Made by a program: the position numbers and the translations under genes. A stretch of DNA of 64,000 bases. Source: Halomarina litorea (GTDB lineage Archaea > Halobacteriota > Halobacteria > Halobacteriales > Haloarculaceae). This document shows, piece after piece, positions 42,540 to 52,419 of this stretch; position 1 is the first letter of the stretch; every line of letters starts with the position of its first letter. Location of the stretch: assembly GCF_024227715.1 (NCBI RefSeq), contig NZ_CP100448.1:3059655-3123654 (forward strand), read 5' to 3'. Under the pieces are notes generated by a model that saw only the letters and a list, made by a program, of their open reading frames with translations, searched no databases and was not told the origin of the DNA.

Positions 42540-43271
42540 TCAGCGGGCGGGTTCGGCTTCCGCGCGCACCCGGCCGACGTACTCGGTGAAGTTCTCGAAG
42601 AGGCGCTTGGCCTCGCAGGCGGCCGCGTAGTTCTCCTCGGTGATGCCCGCGACCACCGCCTCGATTCGCTCGTCGCCGAGGAACTCCTTGCTCCGGGTGA
42701 CCGCCGCCGCGGTTTCCGTGTCGTACTCGGGGTGGAACTGGACGCCGAAGGCGTGGCCGACGCGGAAGCCGTGGATACCGTAGTCGTTCTCCGCGAACAC
42801 CTCCGCGCCCTCGGGGAGCGAGACGACCCGGTCGCCGTGGGTCGTGAAGACGGTGAACTCCTCGTCGACACCGGAGAGGAGCGGGGAGTCGGCGGTCCGG
42901 CGGACGGAGCGGTAGCCGATCTCGTACTCCGACATCTCCTCGACGCGCCCGCCGAGTGCGCTCGCGAGCAACTGGTGGCCGAAGCAGACGCCGAGGATGG
43001 GCAGGCCGTGGTCGTGGGCCATCCGGACCCACTCGCGCGTCTCGTCGATCCAGCCTTCGTCCCAGTAGGCGGAGGCGGCCGACCCGGTGATGACGACCCC
43101 GTCGAAGCGGTCGGTGGGGGTCGCCCCGGCCTCGAACTGATCGGTCGGCGGTAGCTGTCCGTCGTTCACGTCGAACTCGACGAGGTCGGCGTCGAGTTCC
43201 CGCCGGAAGTTGCGGCGGGTGCTCTCGGCGGCGTACGCCGCGTTGAGCAGTGCGAGTCGGGGACGTGTCAT
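42540..43271 (-). CDS. Class I glutamine amidotransferase
   Basis: A 243-residue GATase-1 protein, GuaA-like in fold. The nucleophile is Cys96 in ILGVCFGHQLLASAL, and VQFHPEYD holds the catalytic His and Glu. DGVVITGSAAS matches the oxyanion region. It has no synthetase domain, so it may serve a separate partner or hydrolyse gamma-glutamyl compounds such as gamma-glutamyl amines. Confidence 0.88.
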   Translation of the reverse strand: MTRPRLALLNAAYAAESTRRNFRRELDADLVEFDVNDGQLPPTDQFEAGATPTDRFDGVVITGSAASAYWDEGWIDETREWVRMAHDHGLPILGVCFGHQLLASALGGRVEEMSEYEIGYRSVRRTADSPLLSGVDEEFTVFTTHGDRVVSLPEGAEVFAENDYGIHGFRVGHAFGVQFHPEYDTETAAAVTRSKEFLGDERIEAVVAGITEENYAAACEAKRLFENFTEYVGRVRAEAEPAR

Positions 43272-43384
43272 TGTCACCGGTACGGATTCCCCCGGTTTCT
43301 GCGTTGCGCTCGCGCGAACACTGTCGGGGCCATCGGGTCGCGTCGCTGCACGGGAGGAGCGGTCGAAAGAAGGGAAGCGTGTGG

Positions 43385-45091
43385 TCAGTCGTCGAGGTCG
43401 ACCGTGAGCGTCTGCGAGTCCCCTCGTTCGAGGGTGACGGTCACGTGGTCGACGAGTTCCTGCTGGTCGGCCACCGACCGCTGGAACTCCGTGGTGCCCT
43501 CGGGCAGTTCGTAGCCCGCCAAGGTCATCGTCACCGACTCGCAGTCGGCGTCCTCGGCCAGCGAGACCTGCACCTGCGCGGTGCCAGTCGTCTCGTCGTA
43601 GGTGATGGCGCCGTACTCGACGGCGCACTCGTCGTTCGAGGCCGTCGCCGTGCCGTCGGGCCGCAGGAACGCGTCGGTGTAGGTCCCGTCCTCGACGAAC
43701 GAGACGGCCTGCACGAGGCGGCCCTGCCGCCCGTAGAACGCGTTCTCGTCCGACCCGAGGTCGTAGATGACCTCGCCGAACGCCAGGTCGACCTGGTAGG
43801 CGTCGACGGGGTCCTCCTCGGGCAGGTCACAGTCGACGGTCACGGTCCGGGAGTCGATCTCCCGGCCGTCGACCGAGGTGACGACGGTGTACTCGCCGTC
43901 GGGGACGTCTGCGAGCGTCCGTTCGCTGGTGGGCTGGACCGCGCCGCTGACCTCGTAGCCGTCGGGACCCGTCACGGTGACGGTGACCGCCACGTCGTTC
44001 GGGTTGGCGACTCGCATCGTCGCCACGCCGTCGGCACAGTCGACGTTCACGTCCACCGATTCGGGCGGTTCGGGCGGTTCTGGCTGGTCGCAGTCGACCG
44101 TGACGGTCGCCGTGGCGAGTTTCCGGCCGTCGATAGAGGTCGTGACCGAGTACTCGCCGTCGGCGAAGCCGCCGGCGCTCACTTCGGTGTTCGCGGCGAC
44201 CGTCACCGTCCGGTCGAAGCCGTCGGGGCCGGTCACCCTGACCGTCACCGGGACGTCGTTGGTGTTGTTGACGGTGATGACGCCGTCCTCGCCGACGCAG
44301 TCGACGGTGACGTCGACGGGTACGCGCTCGGGCGGTTCTGGCTGGTCGCAGTCGACCGTGACGACCTCGGATCCGAGTTCGCGACCGTTTACGGAGGTCG
44401 TTATCGTGTAGTTACCGTCCGGGAGGCCGTCGAACGACGTCTCCGTGCCCGCGGACACGCTGACCGTCCGCTCACGGCCGTTCTCGGGGGCGATGGTGAC
44501 GTTCACGTCGACGTCGTTGGTGTTGTTGGCGGTGATGACGCCGTCCTCACCGACGCAGTCGACGGTCACGTCGACCGGTTCGGGCGGTTCGGGGGGCTGG
44601 TCCTCGGGCACGCAGAAGACCACGAAGCTGATCTCCTGGTCGCCGGGCGTCGAGAGGATACCGTCGTCGCTCTCGGGGGCGTTCGCGCTGTCCGTCCCGT
44701 CGACGTTGTACTCGGCGGGAGCGTCGGGACCGCCCTTCACGAACACTTCGGCGACGGGTTCGTCGGAGGTGAAGCTGAACCCGGTCGTCTCGGCACCGCC
44801 GTCCTTCGTCGTCGTGCCGGTCACGTTGACCTCGTACTCGGTCCCGTCGATGGTGAACTCGAGCGTCCCCTGGTTCTCGATGGTGGTGAGTTCGTCACCT
44901 TCGACCTTGTAACCGAGTCCGGACGCACAGAGCACCTCGGGGGTGTTCTGTCCCCCGTTCTGGCCGTTGCTTCCGGCGCTCTGCATCGCGAGGTGGTCGC
45001 CCGGCCCCACGCTGATGACGCCGGCGGCGACGACCGAACTCAGGACGACGAGCACCGCGAAGGTGACCGCGCCGATACCCGTTCGATTCAT
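43385..45091 (-). CDS. Secreted or membrane-anchored protein with three cysteine-bounded repeats
   Basis: A 568-residue exported protein. NRTGIGAVTFAVLVVLSSVV is an N-terminal signal or anchor. Three repeats of about 78 residues lie at about 172-249, 258-335 and 345-422, linked by PEPPE-type spacers. Each begins VDCVGEDG or NVDCADG and ends TVTVDCD, with cysteines 69 residues apart, so each could close a disulfide across an Ig-like sandwich. Many NxT sites suggest glycosylation. N- and C-terminal domains (CASGLGYKVEG; DECAVEYGAI) are different. No family recognised; probably a surface or adhesive protein. Confidence 0.75.
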   Translation of the reverse strand: MNRTGIGAVTFAVLVVLSSVVAAGVISVGPGDHLAMQSAGSNGQNGGQNTPEVLCASGLGYKVEGDELTTIENQGTLEFTIDGTEYEVNVTGTTTKDGGAETTGFSFTSDEPVAEVFVKGGPDAPAEYNVDGTDSANAPESDDGILSTPGDQEISFVVFCVPEDQPPEPPEPVDVTVDCVGEDGVITANNTNDVDVNVTIAPENGRERTVSVSAGTETSFDGLPDGNYTITTSVNGRELGSEVVTVDCDQPEPPERVPVDVTVDCVGEDGVITVNNTNDVPVTVRVTGPDGFDRTVTVAANTEVSAGGFADGEYSVTTSIDGRKLATATVTVDCDQPEPPEPPESVDVNVDCADGVATMRVANPNDVAVTVTVTGPDGYEVSGAVQPTSERTLADVPDGEYTVVTSVDGREIDSRTVTVDCDLPEEDPVDAYQVDLAFGEVIYDLGSDENAFYGRQGRLVQAVSFVEDGTYTDAFLRPDGTATASNDECAVEYGAITYDETTGTAQVQVSLAEDADCESVTMTLAGYELPEGTTEFQRSVADQQELVDHVTVTLERGDSQTLTVDLDD

Positions 45092-45445
45092 TCTGGACCC
45101 TCCAGCGGCGTCGACACCGCGCTTCGACGACTGGTGGTCGCTACGTACTGGTTCGAGTACATCGAATAGATACTCAGGACAATCCTACTTCGTTATGTAT
45201 CTCCGTCAACAGCTAAACGAGGGGTTAGGACCCGTTCGTCGTCGGAGGCCGGCTGGCGACGCCGCAGTCGGGCGATTTACCGAGTCGCTACCGACCCGTC
45301 TCGAGGGGGTGTCGGACCGCTACCGGGTCGAACAGTCGGCGAACCGGCGTGACCGTCGTGGGAGGCCCCATCGCGCTACCACCGCCGCTGGTGGCGAGAA
45401 CGGGCCGCGCGAAAGCTACTTGTCCCGACCGGGACAGGCACATCC
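45092..45445. other. 354-nt divergent promoter region
   Basis: No gene is visible. The first ~110 bases are relatively AT-rich and should contain the promoter of the repeat protein (minus strand); the remainder is GC-rich and leads into the beta-lactamase-like gene. GTCCCGACCGGGAC at 45422-45435 is a small perfect palindrome about 10 nt before the next ATG. Confidence 0.5.
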
Positions 45446-46558
45446 ATGCCAACACGGGACGACCTCCGCTCGCTGTTCGAGTACCACCTCGAGTCGGGAC
45501 TCCACCACGGCGCACAACTCGCCGTCTACCACGAGGGGGAACTCGTCGCCGACCTCGCCGGGGGCGTCACCGGCCCCGACGGCGACCCGACGACGGCCGA
45601 CCGCCCCCACGTCCTCTTCTCCTGTACCAAACCCTTCTCCGGGGTCTGCGTCCACCACCTCGCCGACCACGGCCACCTCGACTACGACGACCCGGTCGCG
45701 GACCACTGGCCCGAGTTCGCCGAACCGGGCACGAAGAAAGCCGAGGTGACGGTGCGACACGTCCTCTCGCATCAGGCCGGCCTCCCGCAGGCGGGCATCG
45801 ACGGCCGCCCCGGCGACTGGGACGACCCCGACGCGGTCGCCGCGTCGCTGGAGGAGGCGGAACTCGCCTTCGACCCCGGCGAGACGGCCGCCTACCACGC
45901 GCTCACCTACGGGTGGCTGGTCGGCGAACTCGTCCGACGCGTGTCCGGAACGCCCATCGACGAGTACGCCGCGGACCACGTCTTCTCTCCCCTCGGGATG
46001 GACGACACGACCATCGGGAACGCGAGCGACGAGGTGGCCACTCTCGTCGGGTTCGACCCGTTCGACCGCTGCCGGGAGTCGGCGGCGGGCCTCGGGACGA
46101 TGACCAACGCGGAGGCCGCGGCGACGTTCAACGACCCCACGGTGCGGGGGGCGGTCGCCCCCGCCGCCACCGGCGTCGGGACGGCCCGCGACATGGCGCG
46201 GTTCTACGCCTGTCTCGTCAACGGCGGCGAACTCGACGGCACTCGAATCCTCAGTCGGGCGGCCGTCGAGGAGGCACTCACCCAGCAGGTGCGGGTCCCG
46301 CGCGACGGCACCCTCGGCGTCCCGCGGCGTTACGCGCTGGGGTTCGAACGCGGCGGCGAGGTGGAGGACAAGTACGGCACGCTCTCGCCGGAGTCCGTCT
46401 TCGGCCACGGCGGCCTCGGGAGCATCGTCGGGTGGGGCGACTCCGAGGCCGGACTGGGCGTCGCGTACGTCACCAACGGCATCCGCGACGAGTACGAACA
46501 CGCCACCCGCGCGAGCACTATCGCGGACGGCGTCCGGCGGACGCTCTCGCTGTACTGA
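45446..46558 (+). CDS. Serine beta-lactamase-like hydrolase (class C/PBP-like)
   Basis: A 370-residue cytoplasmic protein of the beta-lactamase/esterase family. The nucleophile motif is Ser59-C-T-Lys62, YHALTYGWLVGEL gives the catalytic Tyr, and FGHGGLGS replaces the KTG triad. No signal peptide is present. Members hydrolyse esters or peptides more often than antibiotics. Its stop abuts the stop of the convergent alpha/beta hydrolase. Confidence 0.88.
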   Translation: MPTRDDLRSLFEYHLESGLHHGAQLAVYHEGELVADLAGGVTGPDGDPTTADRPHVLFSCTKPFSGVCVHHLADHGHLDYDDPVADHWPEFAEPGTKKAEVTVRHVLSHQAGLPQAGIDGRPGDWDDPDAVAASLEEAELAFDPGETAAYHALTYGWLVGELVRRVSGTPIDEYAADHVFSPLGMDDTTIGNASDEVATLVGFDPFDRCRESAAGLGTMTNAEAAATFNDPTVRGAVAPAATGVGTARDMARFYACLVNGGELDGTRILSRAAVEEALTQQVRVPRDGTLGVPRRYALGFERGGEVEDKYGTLSPESVFGHGGLGSIVGWGDSEAGLGVAYVTNGIRDEYEHATRASTIADGVRRTLSLY

Positions 46559-47320
46559 CTACTCGGTCACGCGCTCGAGGAAGCCCGCGATGGCGTCGTT
46601 GGCCACCCGCGAGGACTCCACGAACGCGAGGTGCCGGCCCGGCACCTCGGTGAACGTCCCCTGCGGGAGGGCGTCGGCCAGTTCTCGACCCGCCGTGACG
46701 GGCACGACGGGGTCGTCGGCCCCGTGACAGACCAGCGCCGGGAGGGTCACCTCGTAGGGCGCGTCACAGGCGAACTCGAGCATCGCCGCCGCCTGCGCCG
46801 CGCGGCCCTCGCTCCTCGCGTCGTCGTCCTCGCGCCACTTCTCGATGCCCGCCACCACCTCCCGTTGCGTCTCGAAGAACGACTCCGAGAAACACGGCGC
46901 GAGCGAGTCGGGACCCCGCCCGGCCATCACGTCGAGCATCCCCTCGTCCACCGCCTCGCCCGAGAGCGCGGTGTCGAGGAGGACGAGGCTCCGCGCGCGC
47001 CCGTACTCGCGGGCGTACGCCAGCGCGACCATCCCGCCCAGTCCCGCGCCGACGAGGTGGACCCGGGAGACGCCGTGGTCGCGCAGGACCGCCTCCACGT
47101 CGGCGGCGAGCGTCGCCACGTCGTACGGACCGGGCGGAGCGTCCGAGTCGCCGGTCCCGCGCGGGTCGACGGTGAGCGTCTCGAAGGGGCCGGCGAGGGC
47201 GGCGTGTTGCCACCCCCAGAGCCACGCGCCGTAGCCGACGTCGTTCAGGAAGAGAACGGCGGGACCGTCGCCGGTCGTCTCGTAGCGGATGTCGACGCCG
47301 TCCGACCTCGCGGTGGGCAT
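46559..47320 (-). CDS. Alpha/beta hydrolase lacking the nucleophile serine
   Basis: A 253-residue alpha/beta-fold protein. VDPRGTGDSDAP and the acid in HGADDPVVP, plus His in GRHLAFVE, match the usual fold and two-thirds of the triad. The nucleophile elbow reads HLVGAGLGGMVAL (residues 88-100) where Ser is expected at residue 93; the codon is GGA, Gly. It is therefore probably not a classical hydrolase and may bind ligand or use another residue. The small WLWGWQHAAL region matches 3-oxoadipate-lactonase-like relatives. Confidence 0.82.
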   Translation of the reverse strand: MPTARSDGVDIRYETTGDGPAVLFLNDVGYGAWLWGWQHAALAGPFETLTVDPRGTGDSDAPPGPYDVATLAADVEAVLRDHGVSRVHLVGAGLGGMVALAYAREYGRARSLVLLDTALSGEAVDEGMLDVMAGRGPDSLAPCFSESFFETQREVVAGIEKWREDDDARSEGRAAQAAAMLEFACDAPYEVTLPALVCHGADDPVVPVTAGRELADALPQGTFTEVPGRHLAFVESSRVANDAIAGFLERVTE

Positions 47321-47375
47321 ACCCCGGTCTGGACGGGCCGCGAACTTAAGGGACGTCGTCTTCCACCGGGGAGTC

Positions 47376-47672
47376 TCAGGTCCGTGCGCGGCGCACGCGC
47401 ACCTCGCCGTCGCGCGTGACCAGCACGCGACAGCCGTTGCTCGTGAACCGGACGTAGTTCCGCCCGCCCACCGACCTCTCGCGCCGGGTGGCGAAGAGGG
47501 CGTCCAGTGCGTCCGGGTCGACCGCGTCGTGCAACGGCCGCAGGTCGAACGGGTCCGTATCGAGCGTCCGGGCGATACCCGAGATGACGGTTCCGCTAAT
47601 GGGGTGGCCGTCGGCCGAATAGACGTCACACGTCTCCGGGGTCATGGGAACGTCGTTGCTCTCGTCGCACAT
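47376..47672 (-). CDS. HalOD1 output-domain protein
   Basis: A 98-residue protein consisting of one HalOD1 domain: DTDPFDLRPLHDAVDPDALD then VRFTSNGCRVLVTRDGEVRV. HalOD1 is a haloarchaeal domain found alone or after response-regulator receivers; its exact output is unknown. It ends just before the divergent-facing alaS region and has an AT-rich promoter upstream (around 47690-47725). Confidence 0.85.
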   Translation of the reverse strand: MCDESNDVPMTPETCDVYSADGHPISGTVISGIARTLDTDPFDLRPLHDAVDPDALDALFATRRERSVGGRNYVRFTSNGCRVLVTRDGEVRVRRART

Positions 47673-47807
47673 TGTTGCGGATTTTCAACCTTCGAATGTA
47701 AGGGAGGGGCGGACCCGTATATACCCGGCGCCAGAGATACTAGGTGGTCGCCGGGGCGCTTCCCGAAACTGCTTGCCAGAGCCCCCCGGCAGGAACCGGG
47801 AACCGGC

Positions 47808-50594
47808 TCAGGCGTCGAGCTTCTGTTTGAGTATCTCGGGGGCCGCCGCCAGCGCCTCGTCGAGGGCGTCCACGTCGGGACCGCCGCCCTGTGCGAAGTC
47901 GGCCGGACCGCCGCCGCCGCCGCCGACGCGCGAGGCGAGTTCGCCGACGACCTCGCCGGCGTTGACCGCGACCCCGTCGGGGACGGCGACGACGAACTGG
48001 GCGCTCCCGGCGCCGGAGCCGATGACCGCCAGTTTGCCCTCCTCGGCCAGTGCGTTGGCCGTCGCGCGCAGTTCGCTCATGTCGGCGTCCAGTCGCTGGA
48101 CGACGGCGACGGTCCCGCCGACGTCGACCTCCTCGCCGCCACCCGCATCCGCGCGCGCCTCGGCGAGCTGTTCCTTCAGGTCCTCGATCTGCTTGCCCCG
48201 GGCCTTCCACTCCTCGAAGAACCGTTCGGCCGTCTCGGGGACCTCCGGCGGCGAGACGTCGAGGGCGTCGGCCGCCGCGTAGAGGGCGTCCTCGGTGCGC
48301 TGGGTGGCCTCGATGGCCGCGTCGCCCGCCGCGAACGTCACCCGCTCGACGCCGTCCTGTACCCGCTCCGTCGAGAGAATCTTGATGGTCCCGATGTCAC
48401 CCGTGCGCGCGACGTGGGTGCCGGCGCAGGCCTGCACGTCGTCGGCGACGTGGATGAGCCGGATGTTCGTCCCCGGCGGGATACCCCCCTGGTAGAGGTC
48501 GAAGCCGTACTTGCCCTCGGCCTCGTGGCGGTCGGGCCACTCCTGCGTGACGGCCGTGTTGTCCGTCACGACCCGGTTGGCCACGCGTTCGATGGCCTTC
48601 ACCTCCTCGCGCGAGATGCGCTCGTAGTGTTGTACGTCGATGCGCGAACTGTCGACGCCCTTCTGCGCCCCGGCCTGCCGGATGTGCTCGCCGAGGACCT
48701 GTCGGGCGGCGTGGATGACGACGTGCGTCGCGGTGTGGTGGGCCATCAGCCGACGGCGACGAACCGCGTCGACCTGCCCGCGGACGAACTCGCCCTTCCC
48801 GACCGGTTCGTCCGTCCGGTGGAGGATGACGCCGTCCTGTCGCTGGACGTCCACCACCTCGACGGTGACGTCGTCCGTACTCAGCGACCCGTGGTCGGCG
48901 GGTTGCCCACCGCCCTCGGGATAGAACATCGTCTGGTCGAGGACGACGTCGTAGCCCGCCTCGTCCCCCTCGCCGTCCTCGCCCCGGTCGATGACGTCGA
49001 GGACGACGGCCTCGAACTCCATGCGGTCCTGGTCCTCGTAGTAGAGGCGGTCCGTCTCCGGGAGGTCGGCGATGCGCTGGTCGGTCTCCGACTGGACAGT
49101 CTCCAGGTCGCCGCCGCCGTGGCGGGCCGCCACCTGCCCGTAGAAGTCGTCGGGGATGGACACCGACGCGCCGCGCTCCTCGGCGATCTCCTTGACCATG
49201 TCGGGCTGGATGCCGTGGGAGTCGTACAGTTCGATGACCTCCTCGAGAGGTATCTCCTCGCCCCGTTCGGCGTACTCCTCCGCGAGCTGTTCGACCCGGC
49301 GACCGCCGCGTTCGAGCGTCTCGCGGTACTTCGCCATCTCCGTGCGCACCATGTCGCGGACCGTGTCGCGGTTGGTGTAGCCCAGTCGCTCGGCCTGCAT
49401 GTCCACGAGTTCGTCGAGCGGGGCGTCCACGCCCACGTCGTCGACGAGGCGCTTCGTCCGCCGGAGGACGAGGCGGGCGAGGTAGCCCGACCCGGCGCTG
49501 GAGGGGACGATGCCGTCGCCCAGCATGTACGCGAGCGTCCGGCAGTGGTCCGCGATGGCGTAGATGGTCTCCAGCGGCTCTATCAACGCCTCGAGTTCGG
49601 CGCGCTCGACGCCGAGTTCGGCGGCGATGTCCCCGCGGGCCGTCTCCATGTCCTCGGCCTCGTCGATGTCGAGGTTCCCCGCCAGTTTCGCGGCGTCGTG
49701 AACGAGCGTCTGTTCCTCGTCGCTGAGGCTGACCCCGGCGTTCTCCTTGAGGAACGCGATCATCTCGGGGTAGACCGCCTCGTACACCGTCGGCGTTCCC
49801 TGCGAGACCCACGTCCACCGTTCGAGGCCGTACCCCGTGTCGACGATGTACGTGTCCATCTTCGAGTAGCGGTTGCCGTCCTTCAACTCGTAGTCGCCCT
49901 CGGGGTCCTGCTCCATCGACATGAAGACGAGCGTCGCCAGTTCGACGCCCCGGTAGATGACCTCGATGGCGGGGCCGGCGTTGCCGCCGCCGACCCACGG
50001 GTCCTCGATGTAGGTGATGTCCTCGACGTCCGCGCCCATCGAGGCGAAGAACTCGTCGCAGTACTGGACGGTCTCGTCCTTCCAGTACACCTCGCCGTGG
50101 TAGGCGTAGCCCTCGGCGTCCTCGCGCGTGTTGAACGCGTGGTGGGCCATCATCTCGAAGGCCATCGTGTGCCGTCCCGTCTTGCCCACGTTGTCGATGT
50201 CCTGCATCCGGATGCAGGGCTGGCTGATACAGAGGGGGTTGGCCGGCGGCGGCGTCTGCCCCGACGTCACCAGCGGCTGGAAGTCGTAGATGGACGCCTG
50301 CGTCAGCAGGACGTCGTCGCGCCAGCGGTTGGCCGCGACGGGGTACGGGTCGATGCGCTCGTGGCCGTTGTCCTCGAAGAACGAGAGGAACGCCTCGCGC
50401 ATCTCCTCCAGGGTGTACTCCTCGTCGAAGCTCGGGTCGTCGATGAAGTCGTACTGCTCGCAGGGCGGTTCGCCGCAGGTCTCGCGGTCGGGGACGCGGC
50501 TCCAGAAGTGCGCCCCACAGGAGTCACACTCGTGTCGTGTGAACCCCTCCTCCTCGAAGTACGCGAGTTGGTACTCCGCGTCAAGTTCGCTCAT
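47808..50594 (-). CDS. alaS: Alanine-tRNA ligase
   Basis: A 928-residue archaeal-type AlaRS that charges tRNA-Ala. The N-terminal extension has CDSCGAHFW and other cysteines typical of archaeal enzymes, [20 protein letters not shown] and the class II motifs follow, and the editing domain carries HHTATHVV and CAGTHV zinc ligands. The C-terminal part forms the DHHA1-like oligomerisation domain with a Gly-rich run. Length fits the family. It is monocistronic by spacing. Confidence 0.97.
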   Translation of the reverse strand: MSELDAEYQLAYFEEEGFTRHECDSCGAHFWSRVPDRETCGEPPCEQYDFIDDPSFDEEYTLEEMREAFLSFFEDNGHERIDPYPVAANRWRDDVLLTQASIYDFQPLVTSGQTPPPANPLCISQPCIRMQDIDNVGKTGRHTMAFEMMAHHAFNTREDAEGYAYHGEVYWKDETVQYCDEFFASMGADVEDITYIEDPWVGGGNAGPAIEVIYRGVELATLVFMSMEQDPEGDYELKDGNRYSKMDTYIVDTGYGLERWTWVSQGTPTVYEAVYPEMIAFLKENAGVSLSDEEQTLVHDAAKLAGNLDIDEAEDMETARGDIAAELGVERAELEALIEPLETIYAIADHCRTLAYMLGDGIVPSSAGSGYLARLVLRRTKRLVDDVGVDAPLDELVDMQAERLGYTNRDTVRDMVRTEMAKYRETLERGGRRVEQLAEEYAERGEEIPLEEVIELYDSHGIQPDMVKEIAEERGASVSIPDDFYGQVAARHGGGDLETVQSETDQRIADLPETDRLYYEDQDRMEFEAVVLDVIDRGEDGEGDEAGYDVVLDQTMFYPEGGGQPADHGSLSTDDVTVEVVDVQRQDGVILHRTDEPVGKGEFVRGQVDAVRRRRLMAHHTATHVVIHAARQVLGEHIRQAGAQKGVDSSRIDVQHYERISREEVKAIERVANRVVTDNTAVTQEWPDRHEAEGKYGFDLYQGGIPPGTNIRLIHVADDVQACAGTHVARTGDIGTIKILSTERVQDGVERVTFAAGDAAIEATQRTEDALYAAADALDVSPPEVPETAERFFEEWKARGKQIEDLKEQLAEARADAGGGEEVDVGGTVAVVQRLDADMSELRATANALAEEGKLAVIGSGAGSAQFVVAVPDGVAVNAGEVVGELASRVGGGGGGPADFAQGGGPDVDALDEALAAAPEILKQKLDA

Positions 50595-50751
50595 TAGTCC
50601 CACTTTGGCCCAGCGGCGCGTAAAACTGTTCCGAACCCCCGAGTGCGAGTCACACGGGCGCTGCCGGCCGATTCCGGTCGCGAACCGCGGACCCCGACTC
50701 ACGGCCCGTCCTCGGTACGGCTTATGCCTCACGCGCGCGTAGCAACCTCGC

Positions 50752-51249
50752 ATGGAATCCATCACTCGGGGGCTCCCCCGGGAGCGACCGCTGCTCACGC
50801 TCGCCGCCGCCGTCCTCGTCTGTGAACTCGTCGGCATCACGGGCGCGGTGTTCACCGCCACGGGCGTCGAGTCGTGGTACACCACGCTCGAACGACCCGA
50901 ACTCGCCCCGCCGAACTGGGTATTCGGTCCGGTGTGGACCACCCTCTACGCGCTGATGGGCGTGGCGGCGTGGCTGGTCTGGCGTGAGGGCCGCGGGCGA
51001 GAACTCCAGGTCGCGCTGGGCCTGTTCGGCGTCCAGCTGGCCCTCAACTTCGCGTGGTCGTTCGTCTTCTTCGGCGCGCAGGAGATCCTCTGGGCGCTGG
51101 TCGTCATCGTCGCCCTCCTCGCCGCCATCGTCGCCACGATGGGCGCGTTCTGGCGCATCGACCGCCGCGCGGCGCTCCTGCTGGTCCCCTACCTCGCGTG
51201 GGTGAGCTTCGCGACGTACCTCAACTACGCGTTCTGGGTCCTGAACTGA
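50752..51249 (+). CDS. tspO: TspO/MBR family protein
   Basis: A 165-residue five-helix membrane protein. [20 protein letters not shown] followed by [16 protein letters not shown], then [11 protein letters not shown] and [10 protein letters not shown], are the classic tryptophan-rich TspO motifs. The family binds porphyrins and other apolar ligands and may influence tetrapyrrole or pigment handling. It is divergent from alaS. Confidence 0.95.
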   Translation: MESITRGLPRERPLLTLAAAVLVCELVGITGAVFTATGVESWYTTLERPELAPPNWVFGPVWTTLYALMGVAAWLVWREGRGRELQVALGLFGVQLALNFAWSFVFFGAQEILWALVVIVALLAAIVATMGAFWRIDRRAALLLVPYLAWVSFATYLNYAFWVLN

Positions 51250-51274
51250 GGTCGGGAAGAGACCTCGTCCCGAC

Positions 51275-52255
51275 TTACTCCGCGCTCTCCAGCGCCAGCG
51301 ACGCCAAGAGCGCCTCTAACTGCACTTGTTCGTTCGCGCCGACCGTGATGCGGTAATCCGCCTCGCCGACCCGGTCCATCACGCGGACCGCCTCGCGGTC
51401 CGCGAGGCCGAACTCCCACACCGAGCGGTGCAACTGGTCGATGATGTCGCTGCCCGCGATGCCCTCCTCGGTCAGCAGGGTCTCGAGCTGGGAGCGGGCG
51501 GCCGTGAAGTCGCCGTCGAGGGCCTTCTCGACCATCTCCCGGATGGCCTCGGGGCGGGCGGTGGAGGTGATGGCGAAGACGGCCTCCTCGTCGACGGTGC
51601 CGCCCATCACGCTCGCGGCCTGCAGACCGTTGATGGCCTTGCGCATGTCGCCCGCCGCGGCGTAGACGAGGGCGTCGAGGCCGTCGTCGGTCATCTCGAT
51701 ACCCTCCTCCTCGGCGATGGCGCGAATCTGCTCGCCGACCGCGTCGTCCGACAGCGGCGCGAACCGGAAGACGGCACAGCGCGACTGGATGGGGTCGATG
51801 ATCTGACTGGAGTAGTTACACGAGAGGATGAACCGCGTGTTGTTCGAGAACTGCTCCATCGTCCGGCGGAGGGCGGACTGGGCGTCGCTGGTCAGCGCGT
51901 CGGCCTCGTCGAGGAAGATGATGCGGTAGTCGTGACCGCCGAACGACGACCGCGCGAAGTTCTTGATGCGGTCGCGGACCACGTCGATACCCCGCTCGTC
52001 GGAGGCATTGAGTTCGAGGAAGTTCTCCCGCCAGTCGTCGCCGTACAGTTCCTTGGCGATGGCCGTCGCGGAGGTGGTCTTGCCCACGCCTGCCGGCCCC
52101 GCAAAGAGCAGGTGGGGCAGGTCGTCCTTGGCGATGTAGCTCTGCAGGCGGTCGACGATGGCCTCCTGCCCGAACACCTCGTCGAGCGTCTGCGGGCGGT
52201 ACTTTTCGATCCAGACCTCCCGCCCCCGCTCGGGGTCCTGGGCTGCCTCGCTCAT
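51275..52255 (-). CDS. rfcS: Replication factor C small subunit
   Basis: A 326-residue clamp-loader AAA+ ATPase. Walker A is GPAGVGKT (residues 53-60), Walker B/DEAD box lies in [11 protein letters not shown], and the SRC arginine-finger motif in [10 protein letters not shown]. It opens the PCNA ring onto DNA with RfcL. Unlike many haloarchaeal rfcS genes it carries no intein. The promoter-like AGTTAAGT lies about 28 nt upstream on the minus strand. Confidence 0.97.
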   Translation of the reverse strand: MSEAAQDPERGREVWIEKYRPQTLDEVFGQEAIVDRLQSYIAKDDLPHLLFAGPAGVGKTTSATAIAKELYGDDWRENFLELNASDERGIDVVRDRIKNFARSSFGGHDYRIIFLDEADALTSDAQSALRRTMEQFSNNTRFILSCNYSSQIIDPIQSRCAVFRFAPLSDDAVGEQIRAIAEEEGIEMTDDGLDALVYAAAGDMRKAINGLQAASVMGGTVDEEAVFAITSTARPEAIREMVEKALDGDFTAARSQLETLLTEEGIAGSDIIDQLHRSVWEFGLADREAVRVMDRVGEADYRITVGANEQVQLEALLASLALESAE

Positions 52256-52419
52256 ACCGGACCCAGTCGCGCGCGTCACTTAACTACCGCGAGAGGCGGT
52301 CGCGCAGTCGCGTCGGGAGACCGCCGGACGACGCCGGGTTCCACCGGAGTCGACCGGCGACGGGTGCGAGCAGACGGCAGGCAACACTTATCCTCACTGA
52401 CACCAATCACCACCTGATT

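Noticed and set aside
47289-50597. A 1,102-codon open frame on the plus strand
   Set aside because: It is antisense to alaS; high GC keeps the opposite frame open and its translation is low-complexity Val/Arg/Leu/Asp with no family match.
51275-52255. Intein in rfcS
   Set aside because: The gene is of normal uninterrupted length with contiguous Walker A and SRC motifs.
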